Source: an uncultured Spirochaetia bacterium
GTDB taxonomy: Bacteria > Spirochaetota > Spirochaetia > SZUA-6 > Bin103
Assembly (NCBI GenBank): GCA_958296075.1
Contig: CATQHW010000003.1
Coordinates: 868,001 to 932,000 of the forward strand
Direction of reading: 5' to 3'
Length of the DNA stretch: 64,000 bases
The notes under the pieces are model-generated. The model had not been told where the DNA came from, did not search any database, and was given only the letters and a program-made list of their open reading frames with translations. This document shows, one piece after another, positions 38,678 to 48,272 of this stretch; the first letter of the stretch is position 1, and each line of letters starts with the position of its first letter. The translations under genes and the position numbers were made by a program.

Positions 38678-40415
38678 TAGCTACCGAAGAAGTGCGCTTG
38701 TATATAGCGCATTGAAGTTTGTGCCGCCAGTGGTGCGAGAGGAACTATTGGATGACCATGCTTTTCTGAAGGAGCACGATCTCGGTGCTGATCAGACTCT
38801 GCCGGTAGGCGACGGAATACTTTCGACAAATGAAGATACACGTTTGGGTTGTTTCGACGAGCTGTCGAGGGCGTTGAATCTGCCGCATGACTCGACATCT
38901 TCGTGGCGAAGGATTCTGGCAAAGCGGCCGCTTCTTGACGGTGAAGTGTATGAGCTAATGCTTGACGTTGCCGATACTGCCGTGCGGCAAATGCAGGTGA
39001 TACATGAGAAGGTGGCTCGTGACGGGAACGTCGGAATCGGCACGCTGGTGCCTCGATCACGGCGATATTTTGAGAGACTGGTGGGAACGTATGACGGGAG
39101 TACCAGCGTCCATGATTACGCTCGTGGCGCCGGTCGACGCCATATTCAAGAGATGCTTGGATGGGATCCGTATCAAGGACTATTGAACAGTCTCCTTCTG
39201 TCGTCACATCCCACGTTGGTCGATGAAATCGACGTCGGGCGGATGAACGCAAGCGACGTTATGAGTTGTTTGCGTCAGGTGGATAGAGAGGGTGACCCGC
39301 TATCGCGAATTGGGGCCATCGAGATAGGGTTCCGGGTTCTTGGTACGATGCCGGACGTGGAGCCGGTTCTCGTTCGTCTCATCGAGCGGATGAGGGACGA
39401 TGACGGGCATGGACCGAGTAGCGGGATGCGGTTCATGTCGTCGCTATTCATGCTCGTCGATGGGGAGTTGTCCAGGGTACGGCTGTTTTCGGATCGGCCA
39501 GCGTTCTATCGCAGGATGGCGGCCATGGGGCATGCGGCGCTGTTGTACCGCATATTCGGGGACGCGAGCGAGAAGATTGGCGGATTAGGGGATTGGATGA
39601 TGCAGAATCGCGGGCGGCGATTTGCGGTTCAAACGCTGATCGACCTGCGCACGGAGTCAAGGTGGAGCTTAGACCTTGCAGGTCCGACGTGGGTCAGGGC
39701 GGAGTTTCTTAGTCGTATCGTGGCCGGAGCGCAAACCATTATACAAGATATCAGGAGTCCTGGTTTGCGTCAACTTGTCGACGTGAGTCACCCCAAGAGC
39801 GTTTGTCGGGGACTGGATTGGTACCAACTATGCTCGTCGGGTCCGCTTGAGGGTACGGACAGGTCGAAAGAGAGGGTTCTAGTTGATATTGTCAAAGAGA
39901 TCGATGAGGGTCTCGCAGCGAATCCTACGAATCCTGCCGTGTATGTAGGTTTGGGCTACCTTGCGCGCATCGCAGACGTTACTTCTCAGATTGAATCGCT
40001 CCAGAACCGCTTGGAAGACGAGGACTTTCGGTTTTCGGAGGCGCAGCACAGGGGGGCCGTGTCGTTGGCAATGCATGGCTTGGCTACGGTATCCGCGATT
40101 ACGAGGAATGCGGCGATCGGAGACAGGATCAGACGACTCGTCCACCAGTATCGACACGACGCCAGAAATCGATTGCCGGTGGTGGAAGCGGTGGCGATCG
40201 TTCTTGCGGCGGCGGCGAGTCGTAGCGAATTGGAAGAATGGATGGATTATGTGGGAGGCACGTTGACGGAGCTGTCGTTCGGTGAGCTAAGGGGCGACGA
40301 AGGGGAAGTTCTACAAGCCTGGTTGAGAGCGATATGCGACATCGTCCCGGAGCTCTGGAGATTCTGCGGGCGAGCGGATGCCGCGTTGGCGGCATACAAC
40401 GGAAAACTTACATAG
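38658..40415 (+). CDS. Uncharacterised protein, operon partner of the HNH/PIN-like gene
   Basis: Start overlaps the upstream gene end by about 20 nt; 585 aa, no recognised motif; shares the lower GC. Confidence 0.7.
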   Translation: MRAVASSSYRRSALVYSALKFVPPVVREELLDDHAFLKEHDLGADQTLPVGDGILSTNEDTRLGCFDELSRALNLPHDSTSSWRRILAKRPLLDGEVYELMLDVADTAVRQMQVIHEKVARDGNVGIGTLVPRSRRYFERLVGTYDGSTSVHDYARGAGRRHIQEMLGWDPYQGLLNSLLLSSHPTLVDEIDVGRMNASDVMSCLRQVDREGDPLSRIGAIEIGFRVLGTMPDVEPVLVRLIERMRDDDGHGPSSGMRFMSSLFMLVDGELSRVRLFSDRPAFYRRMAAMGHAALLYRIFGDASEKIGGLGDWMMQNRGRRFAVQTLIDLRTESRWSLDLAGPTWVRAEFLSRIVAGAQTIIQDIRSPGLRQLVDVSHPKSVCRGLDWYQLCSSGPLEGTDRSKERVLVDIVKEIDEGLAANPTNPAVYVGLGYLARIADVTSQIESLQNRLEDEDFRFSEAQHRGAVSLAMHGLATVSAITRNAAIGDRIRRLVHQYRHDARNRLPVVEAVAIVLAAAASRSELEEWMDYVGGTLTELSFGELRGDEGEVLQAWLRAICDIVPELWRFCGRADAALAAYNGKLT

Positions 40416-40461
40416 CCTTGAAGTCAATCGACTTGGCGAGGCGTCGGGTAGCAATTGAGCG

Positions 40462-43379
40462 ATGGCGGACACGCGGCTGATCGAGCGGTGGCTGCCGATT
40501 GCGGCGCTTGGGGAGGAGAGCATCCGCGAACGCCGGTCGATGACGGCGCTTCCTCCCACCTACTATCTGCACGTGTGGTGGGCACGGCGGCCGCTGGTGG
40601 CGTCACGGGCGGCGGTGCTCGCCTCGCTGCTGCCGGAGGACGCCGACCGGGAGCGATTCCTGCGCGTGCTCGGCATCCACGGCGATCCGGTCGCGGCGAA
40701 GGCGCGGATCGCGCGGGCCAACCGCACCGGGGAGCGGCTGGGCGCCGAGGCATACGGGTATCCGCGGGCGTTCGGATATACGCCGGACGACGCGGAACGG
40801 AGCTGGTTGGCGGGGCACACGGTGGAAGGTGCCACCATTCTCGATCCCACCGCCGGCGGCGGCAGCTTGGCCTTCGAGGCGGTGCGTCTGGGACTCGCGA
40901 CGCTGGCCAATGACCTGAATCCGGTCGCGGCGTTGATCGAGGAGGCAACGGTGACGTGGCCTGCGCAGCATGGGCTCCCGGTCAAACACACTGTCGAAGC
41001 ATTGGGGACCGAGTTGATCGGGATCGTCCGCGAACGGCTCGCCGGCGTGTTTCCCGATGAGCCGGGCGAGGGCACCCGGCCCGACGGCTACCTGTGGGCG
41101 CGGACGGTGGGGTGTCCGTATTGCGGGGGGCGGGTGCCGTTGGCGCCGAACTGGCGGTTGGCGCCGGACGGGACGGGGGTGCGGCTGGAGCCGCAGGCCG
41201 GCGGCGGGCCGGGGGCTCCGGGGCGGGTGTGCCGGTTCCGGATCGTGCGGTCGGCGCGGGAGCAGTCGGCGGCGACGGTGGCGCGCGGGGCCGGCACCTG
41301 CCCGTGGCCGGATTGCGGGCGGGTGATCGCCGGCGACGAGATCAAGGCGCAGGCGCAGGCCGGCGCGATGGGCGAGCAACTGTTCGCGGTGGTCTATAAG
41401 GAGCGGGTGGTCACCTCGACGAAGACCGGCCGCCGGCGCGAGAAGTGGGTGCGGCGCTACCGCGCGCCGCGCCCGGAGGACGATAACGCCGCCGAGATAC
41501 GGGCGCGGCTGGCGGAGAAGCTGCCGGAGTGGGAGGCGTTCGACCTCGTGCCGAGCGAGCGGATTCTCGACGGCACCAAGACCACCGAGCCGCTCCGCTA
41601 CGGGATGTCGTACTGGCGGGACCTGTTCTCGCCGCGCCAGCTCCTGTGCCACGGCACCGGCGTCGAGGTGTTCCGCGAGCTGCTCGACGCCGACCGCGCG
41701 GCCGGCGCGCTGACGCCTCTGCGCGAGGCGGCCTACGGCTACTTGGCGCTCTCGCTCGACAAGCTGCTGAACTACAACTCCCGCCTGTCCGTCTGGACGC
41801 CGACTCGGGAAGTAGTCGCCAACACGTTCAACCGGCACGATTTCGCGTCTGCTGGTCCTATGCCGAGATGGCGCCGCTGATCGCCGGGCTGGGTTACGAC
41901 TGGGCGATCGGGCAGACCGCCAAGTGCATCGGAGAACTGGTGGCGCTGGTGCGCCCCGGCGCCGGCGATCTGTTCCCCGATGCCGGCGCGCGCCGGCCGC
42001 CGATCACCGTCACCTGCAAGTCGGGCGACAACCTCGACCACGTCGCCGGCGGCAGCATCGACGCGGTGGTCATGGACCCGCCCTACTACGACAACGTGAT
42101 GTACGCCGAGTTGTCGGACTTCTTCTACGTCTGGCTCAAGCGCACCGCCGGCCACGTCTTTCCCGCGCTGTTCCGCCGCCGGCTCACCGACAAGGAGAAC
42201 GAGGCGGTCGCCAACCCGGCGCGGTTCCGCGGCCAACCAGGGGCGCGGGCGCTCGCCGGGCGCGACTATCAGGAACGGATGGCGTCGATCTTCGCCGAGT
42301 GCCGCCGCGTCCTGAAGCCGCGCGGCGTGATGACCCTGATGTTCACCCACAAGGCGACCGGCGCCTGGGACGCGCTCACCACCGGGCTGATGGAGGCCGG
42401 CTTCGCCATCACCGCGTCATGGCCGATCAACACCGAGGCGGAGGGCAGCCTGCACGTGCGCAACAAGGCCGCGGCCAACAGCACCATCTTTCTCGCCTGC
42501 CGCCCGCGCACCGCCGATCGCTCGGAGGACGCGGCAGCCGCGTACTGGGAAGACATCGAACCGCGCGTGGCCGGCGCGGTGCGGCAACGGGTGGCCGAGT
42601 ATCAGGCCGCCGGCATCCGCGGCGTCGATCTCTACCTCGCCTGTTTCGGCCCGGCGCTGGAGGAGTTCTCCCGCCACTGGCCGCTGGCGCGCGGCACCCC
42701 GCGCCCGGCGCCACAGGAGCGCCGGCGGCGCCGCCGGAGCGAGCTGTTCGAGGCCGAATCGGACCCCTACGCGGTCACCCCGGAAGACGTGCTCGACGTC
42801 GCCCGGCGTGAGGTCAAGCGCTGGCGGCTGGAGCAACTGACCCATCGCCGGGCGAACGCCGACCTCGATCCGGTCACCGCCTTCTTCGTGCTGGCGTGGG
42901 ACGCCTTCGAGGCGCCGGTGTTCGCCTACGACGAAGCGCTGCGGCTCGCGCGCGCGGTCGGTGTCGACCTGGACCGCGAGGTCGTGGGCCGCCTGGCGGA
43001 GAAGCGCGGCAGCGACCTGCGGCTGTGGGACTCGGCGCGCCGCGCCGCTGCCGGAGCGCTGGGGCCGGCGGACGGCTCGCGGGGCATGATCGACACCGTG
43101 CACCACGCCGCCAACGTGGCGCGCGCCCGCTCGCTGGCCGCCGCCCGCGAGCTGCTCGACCAGGTGCTGGGAGCACGGGAGGCGCCGTTCCTGGCCGCGC
43201 TCGAAGCGGTGCTGGAGGTGCTCCCGGTCTCCAAGGCGTGGACCGGTATCGACCTGCCGGGCGATGCCGCGCCCGCCGGCGACGACTTCGAGGCGCTCTA
43301 CGGCTTGGTCCGCCTGGCGTACGGCGACCGGATCGACGAACCGGCGCAGCTCAAGCTGTGGCAGGATGACGCGGCCTGA
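40462..43379 (+). pseudogene. DUF1156-type (COG1743-like) DNA methyltransferase, interrupted by one frameshift
   Basis: First frame: TALPPTYYLHVWWARRPLVASRAAVLASLLP, ILDPTAGGGSLAFEAVRLG, zinc-ribbon-like CPYCGG. Second frame: CWSYAEMAPLIAGLGYDWAIGQ, AVVMDPPYYDNVMYAELSDFFYVWLKR. Junction GATTTCGCGTCTGCTGGTCC near 41845 lacks about one nucleotide. Confidence 0.85.
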
Positions 43380-43381
43380 CT

Positions 43382-46300
43382 GTGCTCTCCGACCACTCCT
43401 GGCAGCTCAAGTACACCCCGGACGACGGTGACCTGATCGGGCTCTTCTACGTGCCCGCGTTGGAGGAAGCGGAACGCTATGACCGGCTGAGCGGCTACTT
43501 CGACGCCGGCGCGCTGGCGCTGGCCGCGCGCGGCGTGGAAGGGCTGGTGCGCAATCGGGGGCGCATGCGCCTGATCGTCGGCTGCACCCTCGGTCCGGGC
43601 GAGATCGAGGCGATCGAGCGGGGCGAGGCGCTCCGCGACCGGGTCGAGCGGCGCCTGACCGAGCTGCCGCTGGCGCCGCCGGACGCCGAGGCGGCGGGAG
43701 CGCTGGAGCTGCTCGCCTGGATGGTGGCGCGCGGCCATCTGGAGGTGAAGGCGGCGGTGCCGTGCGACGCCGCCAAGCGGCCGATCGCCGACGGCGCTAT
43801 CTTCCACGAGAAGACCGGCGTGATCGAGGACCGCGGCGGCGACCGCATCGCCTGGACCGGCAGCCTGAACGAGACCGCGGCCGGCTGGCAGCGCAACTGG
43901 GAGAGCATCAACGTCGCCACGAGTTGGGGGCCGGAACCGCAGCGAGTCGCCGGGGAGGAGCGCAACTTCGCGCGCCTGTGGGCCAACCGCGCCCGCCGCG
44001 CCGTCGTCCTCGACGTACCGGAGGCGGTGCGCCGCGACCTGCTGCGCTTCCTGCCCGCCGACCGCCTGCCGGCGCGGCTGCGGGCGGCGGGCGCCACGGC
44101 AGCGCGCCCGGCGGGTCCGGCGCCGGACCCGCCGCAGCCGCCGGCGCCCCCGGCCCACGACCGCCGCGGCCTGATCTGGACCTTCATCCGCGAGGCGCCG
44201 CGACGCGCCGCCGGTGGCGAGCGGGTGGGCGAGGCCACCGCCGCGGTGACGCCGTGGCCGCATCAGGTGCGCGCCTTCGAGCGCCTCTACCGGCACTGGC
44301 CGCCGAAGCTGCTGATCGCCGACGAGGTGGGCCTGGGCAAGACCATCCAGGCCGGTCTGCTGCTGCGCCAGGCGTGGCTCGCCGGCCGCGCGCGGCGCAT
44401 CCTGATCCTGGCGCCGCGCGCGGTGCTGCCGCAGTGGCAGTTGGAACTGCGCGAGAAGTTCAACCTCAACTGGCCGATCTACGACGGGCGCCGCCTGCTG
44501 CGCTGTCCGTCCCCGGCGCTGCGCGGGAACGCGGAGCGCCCGGTGGACGCGGACCGCTGGCACGCCGAGCCGGTGGTGATCGCCTCCAGTCAGCTCCTGC
44601 GGCGGCGCGAGCGGGCGGCGGCGCTCCTGGAGGCCGAGCCGTGGGACCTGGTGGTGGTGGACGAAGCCCACCACGCGCGGCGGCGGGCGGCGGGGTCGGC
44701 GCGGGAGGGTGGACCCAACGCCCTGCTGCGGCTGCTGCGGGCGCTCCGGGAGCGGACCGCCGGCTTGGTGCTGCTCACGGCGACGCCGATGCAGGTGCAT
44801 CCGGTCGAGGTGTGGGACCTGTTGAGCCTGCTGGGGCTGCCGCCGGAGTGGACGCAGGAGGCGTTTCTGCAGTTCTTCGAGGACTTGGCCGAGCCGAATC
44901 CGTCGCCGGCCTCGCTGGACCGCATGGCGCGCCTGTTCCAGGCGGCTGAACGCGCCTACGGCATGGCCGCCACCGAGGAGGTGCGGCGGCTGACCGGGTT
45001 GTCGCCGCTGAAGGCCAACCAGGTGCTGCGCGCGCTGCGTGACGCGGCCACCATTCCGCGCCGCCAACTGGAAACCCCGGAGCGCCGCGCGGCGCTCGCC
45101 GTGCTGCGGGCGCACACGCCGCTGCGCCATCTCGTGTCGCGCCACACGCGCGAGCTGCTACGCCGCTACTTTCAGGCCGGCATGCTCTCCACGCCGATCG
45201 CCGAACGCCGGGTGGAGGACCGCTTCATCGACCTGAGCGCCGCGGAGCGGGAGCTGTACGAGGCCGTGGAGCGCTACATCGCCACCACCTACGCGCGGGC
45301 GGGGGCCGCCGAACGGTCCGCGGTGGGGTTCGTGATGACCATCTACCGCCGCCGCTTGGCGAGCAGCTTCCGGGCGCTGCGCGCCACCCTGGAGCGCCAC
45401 CGCGCGGCGCTCGGCGGTGACGGCCGGGCGCCGCTGGCCGGCCTGGAGGAGGACGCGCCGGACGACGCCGACGGCGACGATCTGCTCGACGCCGACGAGG
45501 TAGGTGAGCGCGAGCGGCGCGCGCTGGCCGTCGCGCAGCGCGCGGCGATCGATCTGCTGCTGGCCGCCATCGCGCGCCTGCCGCCGGACGGCAAGCTGGC
45601 GCACCTGCGCCGCGTCTGCGCCGGCCTGCGCGACGCCGGCTACCGCCAGGCGATGGTGTTCACCCAGTACACCGCGACCATGGACTTCCTGCGCGACGAG
45701 TTGAGCGGGGACGCCGGCCTGCGGCTGCTCTGCTTCTCCGGGCGCGGCGGCGAGGCGCCGGCCGCCGGCGGGAGCTGGCGCGCCATCAGCCGCGACGACG
45801 CCCGGCGCCGCTTCCGCGACGGGGAGGCGGACCTGCTGCTGTGCACGGACGCCGCCGCCGAGGGGCTCAACTTCCAGTTCTGCGGCGCGCTGATCAACTA
45901 CGACATGCCGTGGAACCCGATGCGGGTGGAGCAGCGCATCGGCCGCATCGACCGTCTGGGGCAGGCGCATCCGGTCATCCGCATCGTCAACCTGCACTAC
46001 GAGGACACGGTGGAGACCGACGTCTACCGCGCGCTGCGCAGCCGCATCGGTCTGTTCGAGAGCGTGGTGGGCCGGCTGCAGCCGATTCTTTCACAGTTGC
46101 CGCAGGCGATCTCGCGCGCGGTGCTCGGTGGCGGCGCCGCGCCGGGCGCGGCCGGCGGCGAGCGCGGCGCCGCCGCGGCGGCTGCGCTGGAACGGGACGC
46201 CGCGGCAGCCGAGGCCGCCGGCTTCGACCTGGACGCCGCGCTCGACGCGGACCTCACCCTGCCGCCGCGGGCGGCTCCGGCGCTCACGCTGGACGACCTG

Positions 46301-46567
46301 GAACGGGTGATCGCCGAACCCGGCCTGCTGCCGCCGGGCAGCGACGCGCAGCCGCTGGGGCCGCGCGAATACGGCCTGCTCGCGCCCGGCATGCGCGCGC
46401 GGTTGCGGGTCACCACCGACCCGGCCTATTACGCCGAGCACTCCGAAAGCGTCGAGCTGTGGTCGCCCGGCAACCCGCTGTTCCGCACCCCCGACTACCT
46501 GCCGCCGGCCACCGCCCTGCCCGTCGGCGCCACCCTCGCCACCCTGCTGGAACGCCCCGGCTCGTAG
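43382..46567 (+). CDS. PLD-domain + SNF2-family helicase
   Basis: N-terminal PLD-like FHEKTGVIEDRGGDRIAWTGSLNETAAGWQRNWES; helicase LLIADEVGLGKTIQAGLLLRQ, LVVVDEAHHARRR, LCTDAAAEGLNFQFCGALINYDMPWNPMRVEQRIGRIDRLGQ. Confidence 0.9.
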   Translation: MLSDHSWQLKYTPDDGDLIGLFYVPALEEAERYDRLSGYFDAGALALAARGVEGLVRNRGRMRLIVGCTLGPGEIEAIERGEALRDRVERRLTELPLAPPDAEAAGALELLAWMVARGHLEVKAAVPCDAAKRPIADGAIFHEKTGVIEDRGGDRIAWTGSLNETAAGWQRNWESINVATSWGPEPQRVAGEERNFARLWANRARRAVVLDVPEAVRRDLLRFLPADRLPARLRAAGATAARPAGPAPDPPQPPAPPAHDRRGLIWTFIREAPRRAAGGERVGEATAAVTPWPHQVRAFERLYRHWPPKLLIADEVGLGKTIQAGLLLRQAWLAGRARRILILAPRAVLPQWQLELREKFNLNWPIYDGRRLLRCPSPALRGNAERPVDADRWHAEPVVIASSQLLRRRERAAALLEAEPWDLVVVDEAHHARRRAAGSAREGGPNALLRLLRALRERTAGLVLLTATPMQVHPVEVWDLLSLLGLPPEWTQEAFLQFFEDLAEPNPSPASLDRMARLFQAAERAYGMAATEEVRRLTGLSPLKANQVLRALRDAATIPRRQLETPERRAALAVLRAHTPLRHLVSRHTRELLRRYFQAGMLSTPIAERRVEDRFIDLSAAERELYEAVERYIATTYARAGAAERSAVGFVMTIYRRRLASSFRALRATLERHRAALGGDGRAPLAGLEEDAPDDADGDDLLDADEVGERERRALAVAQRAAIDLLLAAIARLPPDGKLAHLRRVCAGLRDAGYRQAMVFTQYTATMDFLRDELSGDAGLRLLCFSGRGGEAPAAGGSWRAISRDDARRRFRDGEADLLLCTDAAAEGLNFQFCGALINYDMPWNPMRVEQRIGRIDRLGQAHPVIRIVNLHYEDTVETDVYRALRSRIGLFESVVGRLQPILSQLPQAISRAVLGGGAAPGAAGGERGAAAAAALERDAAAAEAAGFDLDAALDADLTLPPRAAPALTLDDLERVIAEPGLLPPGSDAQPLGPREYGLLAPGMRARLRVTTDPAYYAEHSESVELWSPGNPLFRTPDYLPPATALPVGATLATLLERPGS

Positions 46568-46594
46568 TCCTCCGCGGTTGCGCCCTATCTCGGG

Positions 46595-46695
46595 TGGCGC
46601 CGGAGGCGGTGGCGGGAGCGCTGCGCGGGCGGCTGCTGCAACAGGATCGATAGGCGCCCCCCACCGAAAGCGCCGCTGACGCCGGATCGTTGGTG
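46595..46695 (+). pseudogene. Rpn-like cassette remnant
   Basis: GGTGGCGCCGGAGGCGGTGGCGGGAGCGCTGCGCGGGCGGCTGCTGCAACAGGATCGATAGGCGCC...GCCGCTGACGCCGGATCGTTGG joins an internal Rpn segment to the inter-copy sequence. Confidence 0.7.
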
Positions 46696-46734
46696 TCCCA
46701 GGTACGGCCGGATTTGCTACTCTGTCGGTCATAG

Positions 46735-47262
46735 ATGACCCGCATCGGAATCATCAACGTCTCCGACCGGGCCAGCGCCGGCGTCTACGAAGACACGCCC
46801 GGCAAGGCCGTCGTCGCCTTGCTGGAACGGTACCTGACCACCCCGTTCGAGCCGGTCTACCGGGTGCTGCCCGACGAGCAGGATCAGCTCGAACAGGCGA
46901 TGCGCCGCATGGCCGACCGCGACGGCTGCTGTCTGATCATAACCACCGGCGGCACCGGCCCGGCCCTCCGCGACGTGACGCCGGAGGCGACCGAGGCGGT
47001 GTGCGACAAGATGCTGCCCGGCTTCGGCGAGCTGATGCGGCAGGTGTCGCTGCGCTACGTGCCGACCGCGATCCTGTCGCGGCAGACCGCCGGCGTGCGC
47101 GGCAGCGCCCTGATTCTCAACCTGCCCGGCCGGCCGCGCGCCATCGAGCAGTGCCTGGAGGCGGTCTTTCCCGCCATCCCCTACTGCGTCGACCTGCTGG
47201 GCGGCCCGCGCCTGGAGTGCGACCCGGCCGAGATCACCGCCTTCCGGCCGAAAGGGGCGTAA
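46735..47262 (+). CDS. mog: Molybdopterin adenylyltransferase-like (MogA family)
   Basis: IGIINVSDRASAGVYEDTPG, LIITTGGTGPALRDVTPEAT, LNLPGRPRAIEQCLEAVFPAIPYCVDLLGG. Confidence 0.9.
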   Translation: MTRIGIINVSDRASAGVYEDTPGKAVVALLERYLTTPFEPVYRVLPDEQDQLEQAMRRMADRDGCCLIITTGGTGPALRDVTPEATEAVCDKMLPGFGELMRQVSLRYVPTAILSRQTAGVRGSALILNLPGRPRAIEQCLEAVFPAIPYCVDLLGGPRLECDPAEITAFRPKGA

Positions 47263-47273
47263 GACCCGGATAT

Positions 47274-48272
47274 ATGGAGGTAGCCACCCTGCCGGCGATC
47301 GCGGACGTGCGCGCGGCGGCCGATCGCATTCGCCCGCACGTGCACGTCACGCCGGTGATCACCTGCCGGTACTTCGACCGCGCGGTCGGCGCCGCCGTCT
47401 TCTTCAAGTGCGAGAACCTGCAGAAGGTCGGCGCGTTCAAGAGCCGTGGCGCCTGCAACGCGGTGTTCAGCTTGTCCGACGAGCGCGCGGCGGCCGGCGT
47501 GGCGACCCACTCGTCGGGCAACCACGGGCAGGCGGTGGCGTTCGCCGCTGGGCTGCGCGGCATCCCCGCGACCGTGGTGATGCCGCGCGGCACCACGGAG
47601 ATCAAGCGCCGCGCCGTGCAGGGCTACGGCGCCCGTACGGTGGAGAGCGGACCGACGCTGGCCGAGCGGGAAGGGACCACGCAGCGGATCGCGGACGCCG
47701 GCGGCGCGCACGTGATCCATCCGTACGACGATGCCGACGTGGTGGCCGGGCAGGGGACCGCAGCGCTGGAGCTGCTGCGGCAGGCCGGACCGCTGGACGC
47801 CCTGCTGGCGCCGATCGGCGGCGGTGGCCTCACCTCCGGCGCCGTGCTGGCGGCCGGCGGCGGCGCCGGTCCGTCGGATGGGGACGCGGCACCGCCGCCG
47901 GTCGTGTACGCGGCGGAGCCGAAGCTGGCCGACGACGCCTACGAGTCGCTGCGCACCGGGGTGCGGCAGCCGGAACGGCCTCCCCACACCGTGGCGGAGG
48001 GGCTGCGCACCAGCCTGGGCGACATCACCTTTGCGCTGGTCCGCGGCGGCGTCCGCGAGATCCTGCTGGTCGACGAACAGGAGATCATCGCGGCCACGCT
48101 GGCCTTCGTCACGCGGGCGAAGCTGCTGATCGAGCCGTCGGCCGGCGTCGCGGTCGCCGCTCTGCTGCGCTACCGCGAACGCTTCGCAGGCTCCCGCGTC
48201 GGCGTGATCCTGACCGGCGGCAACGTCGACTTGGCCGCCCTCGGCGCGCTCGCCGGACGGATCGATGGCTGA
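47274..48272 (+). CDS. Threonine/serine dehydratase (PLP fold II)
   Basis: FFKCENLQKVGAFKSRGACNAV, THSSGNHGQAVAFAAG, LLAPIGGGGLTSGAVLA, GVILTGGNVDLAAL. Confidence 0.93.
   Translation: MEVATLPAIADVRAAADRIRPHVHVTPVITCRYFDRAVGAAVFFKCENLQKVGAFKSRGACNAVFSLSDERAAAGVATHSSGNHGQAVAFAAGLRGIPATVVMPRGTTEIKRRAVQGYGARTVESGPTLAEREGTTQRIADAGGAHVIHPYDDADVVAGQGTAALELLRQAGPLDALLAPIGGGGLTSGAVLAAGGGAGPSDGDAAPPPVVYAAEPKLADDAYESLRTGVRQPERPPHTVAEGLRTSLGDITFALVRGGVREILLVDEQEIIAATLAFVTRAKLLIEPSAGVAVAALLRYRERFAGSRVGVILTGGNVDLAALGALAGRIDG

Noticed and set aside
43298-45145. 615-aa minus-strand ORF
   Set aside because: Antisense to the PLD-SNF2 helicase.
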